Below, piece by piece: positions 44,396 through 56,310 of a stretch of DNA of 64,000 bases; the first letter of the stretch is position 1; every line of letters starts with the position of its first letter. The translations under genes were made by a program, and so were the position numbers. The stretch comes from Zarea fungicola (Eukaryota > Ascomycota > Sordariomycetes > Hypocreales > Cordycipitaceae). The DNA lies in contig FWCC01000138.1 in assembly GCA_900169235.1 (NCBI GenBank), forward strand, positions 1 to 64,000, read 5' to 3'. The notes below the pieces were generated by a model. The model worked only from the letters and a program-made list of their open reading frames with translations, did not search any database and was not told the DNA's origin.

Positions 44396-45702
44396 AATTT
44401 CTTGCTTAAATAGGGAGATGAAGGGAGTTTTGCTGTGAACTGGAATGGAACTGTGTAGTGTTGGGTGTTGTGGGTTGTTGAATCATCTTGTAGTTGTCCT
44501 CTCCCTCATGTCCTTATATTCTTTGCAAAATCCCAGTCTTGGCAGCCGGCCCCGAGGGTTGCGATTTGAACAAAGTCCGCGGTAAGAAGCCAAGACTATT
44601 ATAAATCGCACCTTGAATTCATTTCCAAACAGTATATCAAAAGGTTTTCATCATCGCATAGCGCTCTGTATACAACGTCCTCGTCGGCGGAGTGGTTGCG
44701 GAGCATCGGTGGAGTGTCCGAGCGGGATGCCGGCGAGCTGAAGGCGGAGCGGAGGACAAGTCAACAGGCTCACTGAGTGCCATTTATTTCCTCGGCAAGC
44801 CAATTATTACGAAACCTAAATTGATTATACACTGTAACTAAGGTACGATATCGTTACGACTTGCATGTTGACACTTATACGCCGTACTGTGGTTGGCACT
44901 GCGATAAATGCATCCCCGTAGTGCTGCATGGACAAGTATCAATCACATCTCTTCACTGTGAAATGCAAAACAAAACTCCCGACTCTAGAAACGTTACTTG
45001 ATTCTGGGCGATGGTGGAGAAAAACTTGGAACGTGTCGTGATAAGAATCCTCATGAGACGCCATTGACGCTCTCACAAATCCGCCTTGACTTGAGCTTGA
45101 GCAAAAGCGGAAATTTTTGTAAACGAAGGAGATCAAAGCAGGAGCGATCGGTAGCGGCTCCGTCCGCGGCTTTCTCAATTATGCACAAACTCTAAATCTG
45201 AATAATTAGAATGCTTAATAATGGGCCATCATTAGTCAACTGGCTGGCTTGGCATGCACGTTGCGAATTTGCTACATACCAATGGCCGTAAAACACGGTA
45301 GCTAACTAACTGACTAGTTATTACATCGAAATAGACCTTGATGGACTTATTAGTGCCAGTAGCTACGGCCAAATGCATGCATGCTTGCAGTGGTGGCCTG
45401 GGTTGCTAGGGCCGATACATGGCGGAAATGCAAGGAGAGGCATCTCCAAGTTGGACAAAATTTCAAAATTTCAACGCATAATAAGCCAATTATTCCACCA
45501 TCATGTGTATTCTCCAGGTACAGGACAGCGACTTGACAAACTGCCACGTGACAGTGCGGTCGGAATCAGTCCGAGCCTGGTCACAGCATGACGCGACAAC
45601 CTAGTTACCTCTTTCAAAACCAAGTCAGGCATTGGAGATGACTTGTATCTGTGTATATCAACATACTGCACAACTTACCAAGGTGCTGGCCCCGTAGAAA
45701 TC
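44396..45702. other. Divergent promoter region, NmrA-like and Zn2Cys6 genes
   Basis: About 1.3 kb between the start codons of the NmrA-like gene and the Zn2Cys6 regulator. No gene seen. Confidence 0.5.
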
Positions 45703-47357
45703 ATGACTGGTCGAAAACGCCATTGCTGGGAATGTCGCCGTCGCTACTTGGTGTGTGACTCTGAAGAGCCTTCGTGCAAACGGTGTATTTCCTCCAGAAC
45801 GACCTGCCCGGGGTATGGAGCCATCAAGCCAACAAGACTGCAATGGATTGAACCTGGGCAGATTGTTGCACGCAATCGAAAGACGGCCAAATCTGTCGCT
45901 CTCTCTGCAACGACCAAGCCTTTTGACGGCGCAGAACAGACAACAACGTTATGCCATCAGACGATTGGACCAGCTATTTCGCGACTGGAATTAAACACTG
46001 AATCCTGCTTCCTCGCACAGTCTGTACAGTATTGTCGGTGGTCTAGTCATACTCATGACACTGCACGCGCTGACTGGTCAAATTAGTTAATGTCTGCATA
46101 TACAATGGCCTTCTTCCCATTACACAGCTTCGCGAAAACCCGCAGGTCTACAGAATATCCTCTCATTTGTTTCAACTGGCAAGAAATTCTCCGGAATTTT
46201 TGCAGTTTGGCATGGTATGTATGACACTCAGCCACCGAATTAACCAGCTTCGGCATAGGGAATGTACGACATTGGCGGAACGATTCTATCACTACCGAGG
46301 ACTCGCACTTCAGTCCCTAAACAAGAATCTCCACATGGCGGAGGGGATTATAAGTGATTTTGCGCTGGCTGGTGTTGTTACATTGATGCTGGTAGATGTG
46401 AGTGACAAGTCCACTCTGGCGGACCTGGGCTGACACTCGCGCAAGATTCAATATGGCGCTTCCCTTGACTGGCGGTGGCATCTTGACGGCCTTCAGAGAA
46501 TGATTAACGTACGGGGTGGATTTGAAGCGCTGGCTGATTCTGAAACCTTGCGCTCGCTCAGCTTGAGCTTTTGGTTGTATGTACGTTACACCGCACGACG
46601 AGAAAGGGCTGACCGTGCCAGTGTCGCCGTGGCGGGGAATACGACATGCCCTAGTACCGAACTTGCTATGACCAAGATGCACCTTGATCACAAAGACATG
46701 CTCCTGAAAAAGTACGGTGGCAGTGCGTGGGTTTTTCATCTCTGTCCCGCTCCGCTCTTTGTTGAACTCATCAGGATAAATCATCTACGGCACCTCTCGT
46801 CAAAAAGTCCGAGCAATTATAATGCCCTAGGTAAACAGGCATACACGTCACTAAAAACCATTCAAAGTTTCGATCCAGCTGAGTGGGCACATTCGAAATT
46901 ATCCTCCGGTGCTGAATGGCAACTCGTGGGTAGCATTTACCAAGCGGCAGCTGCACTATTCTGCATCCTCTCGCTCCAAAGCGCCTCCCTTTTTCCGGAA
47001 GACGCAGTGCTCGCACACAGCTGCATAATTTACGGCCGCAATCTTCAGCAATTAATTGAAAAGGGTGTGCGCTCTCTTCAAATCAACAGGTTCATGCTTT
47101 GGCCGCTCGCAGTTCTTGGTGCACAAGTGCCACGAGATGCTGATGTGCAAAGCTTTGTCTGCTCTCAATTAGATTACTTGAGCTTCACGATAGGCACCTA
47201 CGCACCAATTACTGCCAAGAAAGTACTCCAAGACTTTTGGGCGAGTGGAGAAACTCGCTGGGATGCCTGCTTCACTCGGCCGTATGCTTTTACAATGCAG
47301 ATAGCAATTGATGTCAGCAGAATATACGCGAGGGAACACTTGAAGATAGCAGAATAA
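45703..47357 (+). CDS. Zn2Cys6 transcription factor, Fungal_trans_2 type
   Basis: Exons 45703-46033, 46087-46397 and 46446-47357 give 517 residues. The binuclear zinc cluster is at 8-35 with spacing C-x2-C-x6-C-x6-C-x2-C-x6-C (HCWECRRRYLVC to TTCPGYG). The rest matches the Fungal_trans_2 domain: QYFNVCIYNGLLPITQLREN, CMTLSHRINQL, ALAGVVTLMLVD joined to IQYGASLDWRWHLDGLQRMI, RGGFEAL, and a helical C-terminus. Intron 1 uses donor GTCGGT, less usual but the only frame-keeping choice. It should act in the nucleus as a pathway or stress regulator. Its nearest neighbours are the divergent NmrA-like gene and the convergent RTA1-family gene; either could be a target, which is inference. Confidence 0.9.
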
Positions 47358-47470
47358 AAACGAATACCTCGAGCTTTAGCTCTGAATATAAAATTTATCA
47401 TCCAACTAAATTTAGACTGTTAGGCAAGAAAACTGCAGAGATATCTGGGCTGTTTCCTATGCTGGCATAT

Positions 47471-48658
47471 CTAGCTGGAGGGCCTTGTACTTGGCTGAGC
47501 ATCACTACTATCCGTATAATGAGCCAGCTCATTGGCCTCCCGAATGCCATGCTTCTGCCCAAAGAATACCCCGAACGTCAAGAGATGCGCAATCTTTGCC
47601 CAAACTGGTCTCGCATCAATTTCTTTTTCTCTCACGCGTTTCGTTCCATCGGCGCTCAGATAGACATGATATTCTCGCGGAAGAAAACGACCGGGATTCC
47701 AGATATTCCACAGTACCGAGTTTGCAAGCATGAATGCAGCTTCAAAAACATAAAAAAAGGCCTCGTACCGTAGCAATGGACTTAGTTTTCTTAGTGCATC
47801 CATGTCGCCAAGATCCTTGTCCGTGGGTTCGACGTACTCGACCAGTCTATAAATGCAGCGCAGGAGAATGAGGGCCATGCTTGCATACAGCGCGAGTAAC
47901 AGCGACGGTACGGCAGAGGAATGAAGTTTTGCCGCATGGCACTTTCTGTGAAATGTGCCTGCCAAAAGTAGAAACAAGAAAATCACCAAGAGCTGCAAGC
48001 TCAGTGCCGCGAGTGTGAGGCTTTTCCCGAGCGATTGCTGTGATGGCTCGGAGGAAGGGTTCGAGGCAAGCGAAACTCCCAGGCCGTTGAGAAGCTCTAC
48101 AACGGCCATCAGGCCGCCGAAGACGCCGAGAACCCTGCCGGCTGACATTGGGGCGTGAGAAGGGACGTAGTAAAAGATGCGACCGAGGACGTGATAGTTG
48201 GCGAGCTCCAACAGGGGTCTAGGCGATGTTAATAAGGGCGGGAAGTACGAAGTACCTGAACAATGACTTACGGACAGACATAGATAAAAACTTGGGAGAG
48301 CACAAATAGAATCAAAGCAGTCTCATCGTCCGGATTGTAAAGATAGTTGAATGCACCGTACTCTCGGAGGGCGTAGCCCAGAGTGAAAAGGCATGCCGAT
48401 ACAAGGTGCAACCAAGTTAGTTTGAAGGATTTGTAAACTCTACACACGGAACAGTTAGCAATGGGCCTGGTCAGACCATAGGGCTTACATGCATGCATTG
48501 CCAGATGTAAAATGCTGCTGAAACGGCAAAGAGTATTGCAAAAACTATAGGCGCAACTTTGTTCGGGGCATAAATGTACAAACTGTACAGTACTAGAGAC
48601 AGTAAGACGGTGTGTCGAGACAGATGACGGGCTAGTTACCAGGCTCTCCATGAGACAT
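47471..48658 (-). CDS. RTA1-family seven-helix membrane protein
   Basis: Exons 48640-48658, 48493-48592, 48272-48439 and 47471-48218 give 344 residues. The N-terminus MSHGEPVLYSLYIYAPNK leads into helix 1; later segments are typical of RTA1 proteins: YALREYGAFNYLY, QVFIYVCPPLLELANYHVLGR, GRVLGVFGGLMAVVELLNGLG, RCIYRLVEYVEP, and EAFFYVFEAAFMLANSVLWNIWNPGRFLP. These are the lipid-translocating exporter/stress-resistance family of fungal plasma membranes. Intron 2 (48440-48492) keeps the frame only with a GCATGT donor; the nearby GTAAGC donor four bases on would shift the frame. Intron 1 is only 47 bp. The gene is tail to tail with the Zn2Cys6 regulator, 113 bases apart. Confidence 0.88.
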
Positions 48659-49923
48659 GTTGAAATGATGGTCTTTATGTGGCACACGGCTGTGATGTTT
48701 CCAACCTGTGAAGATATGAACGCCGTGGATTTAATGTTGCAGCTCCTCAAAACCCTCTAAGAAGAATAGATCCCGTTCTTATAACATTGGATGGAACAGC
48801 TCCCGCGGGTCGGAACAATTTACGACATCTACGTACGTTCTGTCTGGAGACTTCCTGATTAGGAAGTTAATAATGCCAAGCCGCTAGTTGCCGTAGTTAG
48901 TGGCCCAATGAGAAATACCCTTGCACTGTTACTTTGAAGCTGAGGCAGACTCTTGGGCCTAGCCTTGTGGTCGTGGGTGGTTTTCGGCGGCTCGCTCCGC
49001 GACTTGTAGGCTGGATCTTTACGAGCACTTGTTTCTTCTCAACAGGCAACGATCCCCAAGAGCAGAATAACCACAAGGAGCACAACTGACAGGTACCATG
49101 CTCAGCCTCCGGGGAGGTGTTGCAGCACTGAGCCAACGCAGGTAATTTGCCAGCTACTGGCGCATGCCTGAGCAGCCCAATAGCGTTATACACGTCACAA
49201 GTTATGGATAGGAGCATTGGTGATATGTTTTAGTAGGTGTTAGACCCCTTGGTGAAGAAATTAGAACTGGTAGAACTGTACAACCTATAACGCTTGGTGT
49301 TGGATTTGCTGTGTTTGAGGCTAAGAACATGAGTAGTACAAACAAAATGTTCGATTTCGTCTATTATCTTTTTATCGCTATGGATACAATTGCCATCCTG
49401 CTACCTTTGTTTCCGTAACTTATTTTTTATTTGTTTTAATAAGCTCGTGTGTAAATGGTGTCTTATAGGTGTCAGCCATGGCCAGGAGATGAGTAGGCAG
49501 GCCAGCAACTTCAAGGTTACTCTCCACGGTCGCGTTTCTTCAAAACACCAATCCTCAGTTTCAAATATACCTGGACAGGTTCTTTGCAAATATTCCATGA
49601 GCTTGCGAAAAGATGATTGTTTTTCGAATTTATTTGCTTTTGTTGTGGCGGAATATTGGAACCACGTGGTCTGTCACCTTGACTTTGGTGAATAGCCTAC
49701 CGCCAACGTGATCAGCGACTGGCGACGTCTTGGACAATTCAAGACAATCCATGCAGGGATGAGGCAATTTTATTTAAAAATTCACTTCACGGGAGCTTCA
49801 TAAATACCTGCTAGCCATGGCCGATGTGCAATGTAGATAAATTGGACGCCATATTGTTTTGGAGGCAAGATTCGGACTTGACTTTGAAAATGTGACGTGA
49901 GTCGTCGGCAAAGGATGCCCAGA
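48659..49923. other. Intergenic, nothing recognised
   Basis: About 1.3 kb between the RTA1 start and the AIG2-like gene end; short frames on both strands lack motifs. Confidence 0.5.
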
Positions 49924-50415
49924 CTACGCGTCATGTTCCCCGATCAATTCCATACCATCGAAAAGGTCAAGCCAATCCTCAAGCCTATCTTTCGTGAATA
50001 TTTCCAGCTCCCACGGCTCCGACGAGACTAGATCCATGTCCCCATCCCAGAGATACATATCTGCACTGGTGGATTCCCCGGTCTGTTGGTTATCATGACC
50101 AACTAAGGTGACCACAACAGATATTACTTTGTATAGCTCTCCCTCAAAGTTATCCAGCTTCCTGCGCTGGGATGGAATCTCTACTTGCAGTAGATATCCA
50201 TCCACGAAATCGGCCTCATTTGAGCTGCTGATAACAGCAGGATAGTCGGCAAACTTCACAGCGACTCGCCTGTACCCTTGTACACGCGCTGGTCTGAGCA
50301 TGTGATGAATCTGATCGACGTTTGACGAGTCTCCAGTCAGTACCCATGCTAGAAGCGGCTTGGCACGCAGGGTTCCGTAGATGAAAAGGGGACGCGGCTT
50401 GTTGGAAGATTCCAT
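49924..50415 (-). CDS. AIG2/gamma-glutamylcyclotransferase-like protein
   Basis: The protein has 163 residues and no intron. It opens with PLFIYGTLRAKPLLAWVLTG, the YGTLR substrate-binding loop of the AIG2/GGCT fold. It continues with MLRPARVQGYRR, VDGYLLQVE and LDNFEGELYKVISVVV, matching the fold's strands and the acidic FEG segment that bears the catalytic-type Glu. The C-terminus (LEIFTKDRLEDWLDLFDGM) is the usual helix in fungal members. Whether it acts on gamma-glutamyl amines or peptides cannot be told; some members are inactive. A single-domain cytosolic protein. Confidence 0.88.
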   Translation of the reverse strand: MESSNKPRPLFIYGTLRAKPLLAWVLTGDSSNVDQIHHMLRPARVQGYRRVAVKFADYPAVISSSNEADFVDGYLLQVEIPSQRRKLDNFEGELYKVISVVVTLVGHDNQQTGESTSADMYLWDGDMDLVSSEPWELEIFTKDRLEDWLDLFDGMELIGEHDA

Positions 50416-51612
50416 TTATCTATATCGGCTGGTGGTGGGCTTCATTGATGGTTGTGTTTGTTCATCTGCTTGTGCTGATGTGCTCAAGTGGACGGGTCAT
50501 TCGTCACGAGATTTTGTAGACGGTTTCGCTTTTTCAGTTGCTCTTCCTTCGTATTCTTCTTTGGGACTTTTCGAGACGCGAAAGATATTGTAGGCTTATC
50601 GATGTGATTTGCTGCATCGGTCAAGGTTTTCACAGCAAAAGCCATTGTTAGTGTCGGCCCTAGACGCGGGCGTAACTGCGGAAATAGTGGCGTCACAGCC
50701 ATCATCGAGACTTTCGCAGATTGGCCACTAGCATGCCGCTGAAAAATAATACCCTGGCTCCAATATCGCTGAAGAGAGACCTCCTGGGTCGACCTGGCAC
50801 ATGATTGTGAATAGTGCAGAATATTTCCACAGCATTTTGCTGTCATAGATTTTCCAATCCAATCCAATTCGGACCGAGAGTCCTTGCTTGAACGGCTAAT
50901 ATCTCTTCAGAGAAACACAATTTAATCCATATCGGAAAGCATATCATTAACACAAAGTGAGGGTTAATCAGGAAACAGCCTCTCTTTATTACTGGCAACT
51001 CTGTCGCATCTCTGCCGGTCATCTAGGGTAGTGAGTTACCAACAAAAGCTGACATTATCATCAGCACACGGAGTACGATAAGAGTTGGTTACACCACTTC
51101 GCTCAAAATCTACTCCGTCACTACTCCGATAACTAAGCGATGCCGCTCCTACAGTACTTCGCTTACGTCTTTCGTGTTGAGAGCCCTCGTTTTTGTGTGC
51201 AAGCAAAATCCCTGCGGCGTATCGCTGATAAGCTGTTGGAATTGACCGGTTGATGGTACAGTGTCGCTGGGCGACACGTCCTGGCTTTCCAAAGACCGAC
51301 TGCGAGACCGAAGGGAACATGTGGTCTGGGTTAGCACAGGGCATAATCTATTTGCACTCTTTGAGCAGGTTATGCCATCACATCATTCTACATTGATCAC
51401 AAAAAGACAAATTTCCTTCCGCGTAGTAAAGTGGCCAATGAATTGCTTCATACTATAGTTGGGCTACCTTCAGAAGGCCCTGTAGCCCCCGATGGAATGC
51501 ATATTGAGACTGTCTCTAGCGCGCGCGAATTTAATACCCAAGTCTCGCATATGTAAAAATATATTCATTCTTCCATAGCATGACCATGTTGCTTAGACCC
51601 CGATACTGTGCA
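50416..51612. other. Intergenic, nothing recognised
   Basis: About 1.2 kb. A minus-strand frame of about 120 residues at 50484-50846 ends in a Lys-rich tail but has no recognisable motif, so I leave it uncalled. Confidence 0.45.
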
Positions 51613-51930
51613 CTAAACATTCACCACTGGAGCCGTGCCTTCCGGAACACCTTCCTGGACCAACACACTCCCGACCGACGCAGCATGACGAAATTTCATG
51701 GCTTCGGCGTAGTCGGGATCGCTGTAGAAAGCATCGAATTTAGCCTTGGATGGGAATTCCAAAAGGACCATGCGGTCTGTAAACGGCTCGCCTTCCTGCG
51801 TGGTGATGGTTCCGCCACGAGTCAAAAAGCGGCCACCATAACGCTCGATGAGAGCGGGGGTGAGCTGCCCATATTTTCGATACGTCTCCGGGTCGTGGAC
51901 TTTGGCTTGAAGAACAACGTAGACAACCAT
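51613..51930 (-). CDS. DUF1330 family protein
   Basis: The protein has 105 residues and no intron. It starts MVVYVVLQAKVHDPETYRKY and contains YGGRFLTRGG, RMVLLEFPSKAKFDAFYSDP and YAEAMKFRH. These are the hallmarks of DUF1330, a small dimeric alpha/beta-barrel (ferredoxin-like) family of unknown function found in bacteria and fungi. Nothing nearby on the same strand suggests a pathway. Confidence 0.9.
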   Translation of the reverse strand: MVVYVVLQAKVHDPETYRKYGQLTPALIERYGGRFLTRGGTITTQEGEPFTDRMVLLEFPSKAKFDAFYSDPDYAEAMKFRHAASVGSVLVQEGVPEGTAPVVNV

Positions 51931-53393
51931 TTTGTAGATGTTGCGGGGCTTCTTGGGTACGGAGGAGGCTTTTCTGTATGTGAAGAGCTGAATATAGCGT
52001 AATGTTGTAAAGGATGCAGTTAGATAAAGAGTCTTGTAGACTGGACAGCGTAGAGGCGCAAAGACTAGTTAGTTGGCTATTGACAGCAGGTGGGTCAACA
52101 CTCTACTCCGTCATGAGGGGAGATGAGCTTTCCGAGACAGTCTCAATGTCAACCGTCTGGTGAAGAATTGACGCTGTACTGGGAACTGGTGAAGGAAACT
52201 CGCCAACACAATACTCACTCACGATTATGAGGCTAAAAATAAACTCAAAAACAAAGCCTGCGGCCCATCCTCGACCCCAGACAGTTGCAATTCCATGCAA
52301 TTACTTAATACGAGCTGTTGGCAGCGGAAAGTGGGCATAATTTAGAGCAATCTCCGGACGCTTCCTCCAGAGGCAGCCTTCCTATGGAATGCCCACTGCC
52401 AGACACCTAGGTTTTTAGTTTCCAATTTGTGGAGGTAGCCCTTGCGTCGCCGCGGCGCTGAAAGCCCGGCATCTCATACGTACTATTTGTTTGCACAAGT
52501 ATTTACCTTTCTTAAAGGAAGAAAAGCCTACGCATTCTGGTCAACACTCCCTCAGAGGCCAAGCTGACTCTGACTGGCGGCAACCCCTTCTAGGATAGAA
52601 CCCCGTTCTCCGGCCTCCAAAGAGGCAAGACACAGCTCGTATTCTTGGAGCTAGTTCAGTCATCCAGCGGCCTAGAAGCATGGGAAGCCCCACACTGGCG
52701 GCCCAGGGGTTTGTGGTGATTTTTTCCCGAGAGAATCTTGCACGCTAGCTAAGAAGGTTCGGGATCTCATGTGGTCAGCTCAGAGTCAAGGACCCTGCCA
52801 AGCGTGGTTCGCATGCGCTTTTGTCTCGTAATAGCCATGTAACTAGAAGTTGCATGGATTATTACCGTCCCGGCCTTTGGGCTATGTCGCGTGCTTGGCG
52901 CAACAGGATCCGAACATTCCAGCCAACTAATTGACTGTTACTTCGACTCTTCACAGCAGCTGCGTAAACCAGTCTTCCTCAGATTTCTACGCAACTAAAT
53001 CCACCAAAGGAAAGAATTTCGCTTTCATATTAATCGAATTTTCTAGTTTTCTTTTTCTTCATCACATACCCTTGAAATAACCTGCAATTCTCTCGGCGTA
53101 CACGCTGTGGGATGAACACTCCATCAAGGCTGGTTGTGGAGCGCGGAGGATGCATGAGTCGCATCGGTCCAGGTGAATTTCTTAACTATTGAGCGCCACA
53201 TACCGTCGGCTATGCCCGTTCTGTGCCTGGAACCCGTATTAACAAGTGCCAGGCACACCGTCCCACTATGTAAGGTACGGAAAGGCAATCGCTTTGATGA
53301 ATGGGCACGTGCCCCTTTACCATATCTGCGACCTCACGCGAGCAAACATTCAACTTGCATCTTTATTCATCTTTCCGTGACAGCACTGGCAGA
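51931..53393. other. Intergenic, nothing recognised
   Basis: About 1.5 kb between the divergent DUF1330 and GH16 genes. No gene seen. Confidence 0.5.
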
Positions 53394-55638
53394 ATGGCAC
53401 CCTCTTTGGTATCTTGCGTTGTGGCCGCACTTGCCACAGCTGGCCATGCTGTAGGTCGCAGCTATACTCTCTCCAAAACCTACGATGCCTCGAATTTTTT
53501 TGACCAGTTCGACTTCCAAACGGTTCGTACCCCTGCCAGCGCGACAGGCTAGCTGACCATCTAAATACAAAGAGAGTGGGAGAGAAATGCTAACTGTATA
53601 CGGCCAAGACTGGCTCCAACCCCAACCAGCCGGATGACAACTGGTCTTGGGTAACATACCAAACCAAGAGTGCTGCGATGAGCCAAGGTCTTGCTGCAGT
53701 GAAAAACGGCCAGGTATATCTCGGAGTGGATTATTCCAACCAATTGAGCCCACAAGCAGCTGGGCGACCTACATTGCGCATTCAATCCAAAGACTCGTTC
53801 AAATATGGCCTGCTCATCACCAGGTTCAGCCATCTACCCCAGCCTGTTTGTGGCGGCTGGCCCGGCTAGTAAGCGTGCTTGCATTTCATGATGGCTTGGG
53901 CACATGTGCTGACTCTTGGTTTAGCTGGACTGTTGGTGTAGGCGACTGGCCTAGAGCAGGCGAGATAGATCTCTATGAGGGCTGGCATCTTGCACCGGCA
54001 AACAAGGTTGCCCTGCATGTTGGCTCCAAAAACGACGTTGGGTCATGCATTCTTGACCCAAACACCCAGACGGCTTCAGTTCTCACCGGAAACTGCGATA
54101 ATACCTACCACGATGATGTTCATCAGTTTCTGAACCAAGGCTGCCAGTCTCAGGAGACAGGAAACGGAATCTGGGGTTCACAGCAAGGTGGCATTCGTAA
54201 GTTGCCATGATAATCACTCTCTCTGCACTGTTCTCTGACCAATCACTGCCATAATGTAGAGGCCCTTGAATGGACAAGCGACTACATTAAAATCTTCAGC
54301 TGGCGGACTGGAGCCGCTCCCTCAAATATTGGGGACAACAATCCCGACACGTCAAATTGGGGTACACCGTCCGTTCAGCTCAAGAAATCGGATTGCAACG
54401 TGGACACGGCATTTGCCAACCAAAAAATGCTCTTCACCCTACCATTCTGCGGCAACCCTCCGGGCAATGACCAGTTCTGGCAGCAGCTGCCTGCCAACGG
54501 CCAGTCCGGCGCGACATGCCAGAGCATCACCGGCGAGTCTAGCTGTGTAAACTACGTTGCGAAAAATCCACAGGCATTCAAGAACTTTTACTTTCAGATT
54601 CAAGATATCCGATACTTTCAAGAGGGTGCCCAGAGCCAACTGTCACTCGATAACAACGCCGCATCACTTACTTTTAACTACGCCACCAGCCAAGCATCTA
54701 GCGGTAACTGGATCGGTGTCTGGTCGTCCAGCGATGGGCAGGCCCCCCAATCGTCGAGCATTGTCTGGGCATGGGCTACTCAGACGTCTGGTTCCATCCA
54801 CATCGAGCCGACTAGCTCCATGCAGTCCGGTAATTATAAGGCTTATCTCGTGGCTGGGGATCGAAGCATTCTTGCCACCCTGTCTCAATTCTACTACGAC
54901 CAAAATGCCAGGCGCACGGCCTTCAGCCTGAAAACTCGATCCACCAACACCTGCGGTGGCAATGTGAACAATGACGTAGCAGTTCCACAAGGCAATGGCA
55001 TGTGTGTGAACACTGGCTGCAACGTCGCAAGTCTTGATATTTCAAGCGCTGGTAACTGTCCCGACGGCCAGATTCGAATTAGCTACTGGCAGGGCCAGGA
55101 CTGCGGTGGTAAATGGTACGGATATGGATATGGAAGCAGAAATACCTGCAGAGGACTATGGTCGAATGGCGCCAACTTTCAATCCCTGTGGCTGTCGTGC
55201 GCAGACCCAAGCAACGACTGCGTCAATCAGGGAACATGCACGGCCGACCCTGAGCCCACGGACGGTGGTGTATGCAACACTGCTTTCCATGTCAAGACTC
55301 GCTATAACGCGGATTGCACTGGAGGCGTGCATAATGATCTTAGCATTGCGCCGGGCGGTGGGCAATGCATCAACACGGATTGCGCTGTCGGGAGCATGGA
55401 CACCACTGGCGCGGGAACCTGCCCTGATGGCCAACTGCGAATCAGCTATTGGGAGGGCTCCGGTTGCTCAGGCAGGTGGTTTGGCTATGGATATGCAAAC
55501 AAGAACCAATGCCGGCCCTTGTGGTCGAACGGCTGGAGCTTCAAGTCCTTGTATCTCAGCTGTGGCAAGCAGAGTGACGACTGTGTCAGCAAGGGAACCT
55601 GCACGCCGGATCAAGTACCAAGCAAGTCGGTGTGCTAA
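53394..55638 (+). CDS. Secreted GH16 glucanase with two cysteine-rich C-terminal repeats
   Basis: Exons 53394-53522, 53609-53868, 53925-54196 and 54260-55638 give 679 residues. A signal peptide (MAPSLVSCVVAALATAGHA) precedes a GH16 concanavalin-like domain. The catalytic motif ExDxxE is intact as GEIDLYEGW, with Glu143, Asp145 and Glu148, after the fold-typical CGGWPGYWTVG. This group cleaves beta-1,3(1,4)-glucans of fungal or plant walls. A middle region (about 300-440) has an EPTSSMQSGNYKAYL beta-sandwich look. Two tandem repeats follow at about 441-556 and 562-679. Each has the order VNTGC/INTDC, CPDGQ(I/L)RISYW, GKWYGYGY/GRWFGYGY, LWSNG, LWLSC/LYLSC, DCV..GTC. I do not know a named family for this repeat; a binding role is inference. 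Confidence 0.9.
54919..55635 (+). repeat. Two tandem cysteine-rich repeats in GH16 protein
   Basis: Repeat 1 begins at AFSLKTR (54919) and repeat 2 at AFHVKTR (55282), a spacing of 363 bases or 121 residues. The aligned motifs CPDGQxRISYW, WxGYGY, C(R)xLWSNG and SLxLSC are shared and each repeat has about eight cysteines in matching order. The linker CTADPEPTDGGVCN separates them. Confidence 0.88.
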
Positions 55639-55920
55639 ATTTTCTAGACACATGAAAGAGGTTGCGCCGTTTTAAAGTGTGGCGCAATGCGCACCCTTCG
55701 TACATATTAGTTTCCTTAACACCAATTCTCAAGAAACAATACATCTTCTAATGCTACTCAATCTTTTGCATTCAATTCTGACACTTCCGCATTACATAAA
55801 GCTTTATGATAGAGAATTAAAACTGATGAGATAATCATGCGAGAGAGTGATTCATCGGTCGGAAGCTCAGTGTGTCTGCATCAACAATGTACCAATTCCG
55901 GCGTGGATTATTGCCCATGT

Positions 55921-56310
55921 TCATTTTCCAGCAGTGAGCCCAAAGAGCCCCCAGGCACCCAGAGCCGAGCTAGAGATCAATCGAAAAATTGCCTTGCCTG
56001 GCGCGCCCAGACGCCAACAAACGTAAGAGTCCACGCAGCCCAGGTAAAATCCCATAAGCGCCAGGAGAAGATCGCATTCGGCAAGCATACCGCGAAAATA
56101 AAGAATAAACATGGTAGCGCCGAGGACAGTGGTGCGGGCACCATTGATCTTCATTACAGGATGCGCAGCTGGTGCGCTTGCGACACTCTCTGGCAAGCCA
56201 AACTCCCGCATTGCCTCAGCTGGTGCAAATAATGGCCAGAATCCGCCCAGAAATGTCGTCGTGGCCGCTAGGAGAGCCGGAATATGGCGTAGGCTGAATT
56301 GAACGTCCAT
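55921..56310 (-). CDS. DUF4267-like small membrane protein
   Basis: The protein has 129 residues, no intron, and four hydrophobic segments (about 11-30, 60-80, 82-100, 108-126). It contains FLGGFWPLFAPAEAMREFGLP, and HPVMKINGARTTVLGATMF followed by YFRGMLAECD. This is the pattern of DUF4267, small integral membrane proteins of fungi and some bacteria with unknown function. It is convergent with the GH16 gene. Confidence 0.82.
   Translation of the reverse strand: MDVQFSLRHIPALLAATTTFLGGFWPLFAPAEAMREFGLPESVASAPAAHPVMKINGARTTVLGATMFILYFRGMLAECDLLLALMGFYLGCVDSYVCWRLGAPGKAIFRLISSSALGAWGLFGLTAGK

Noticed and set aside
50484..50846. About 120-residue minus-strand frame with a Lys-rich end
   Set aside because: No recognisable domain; a real small gene cannot be excluded but is not supported.
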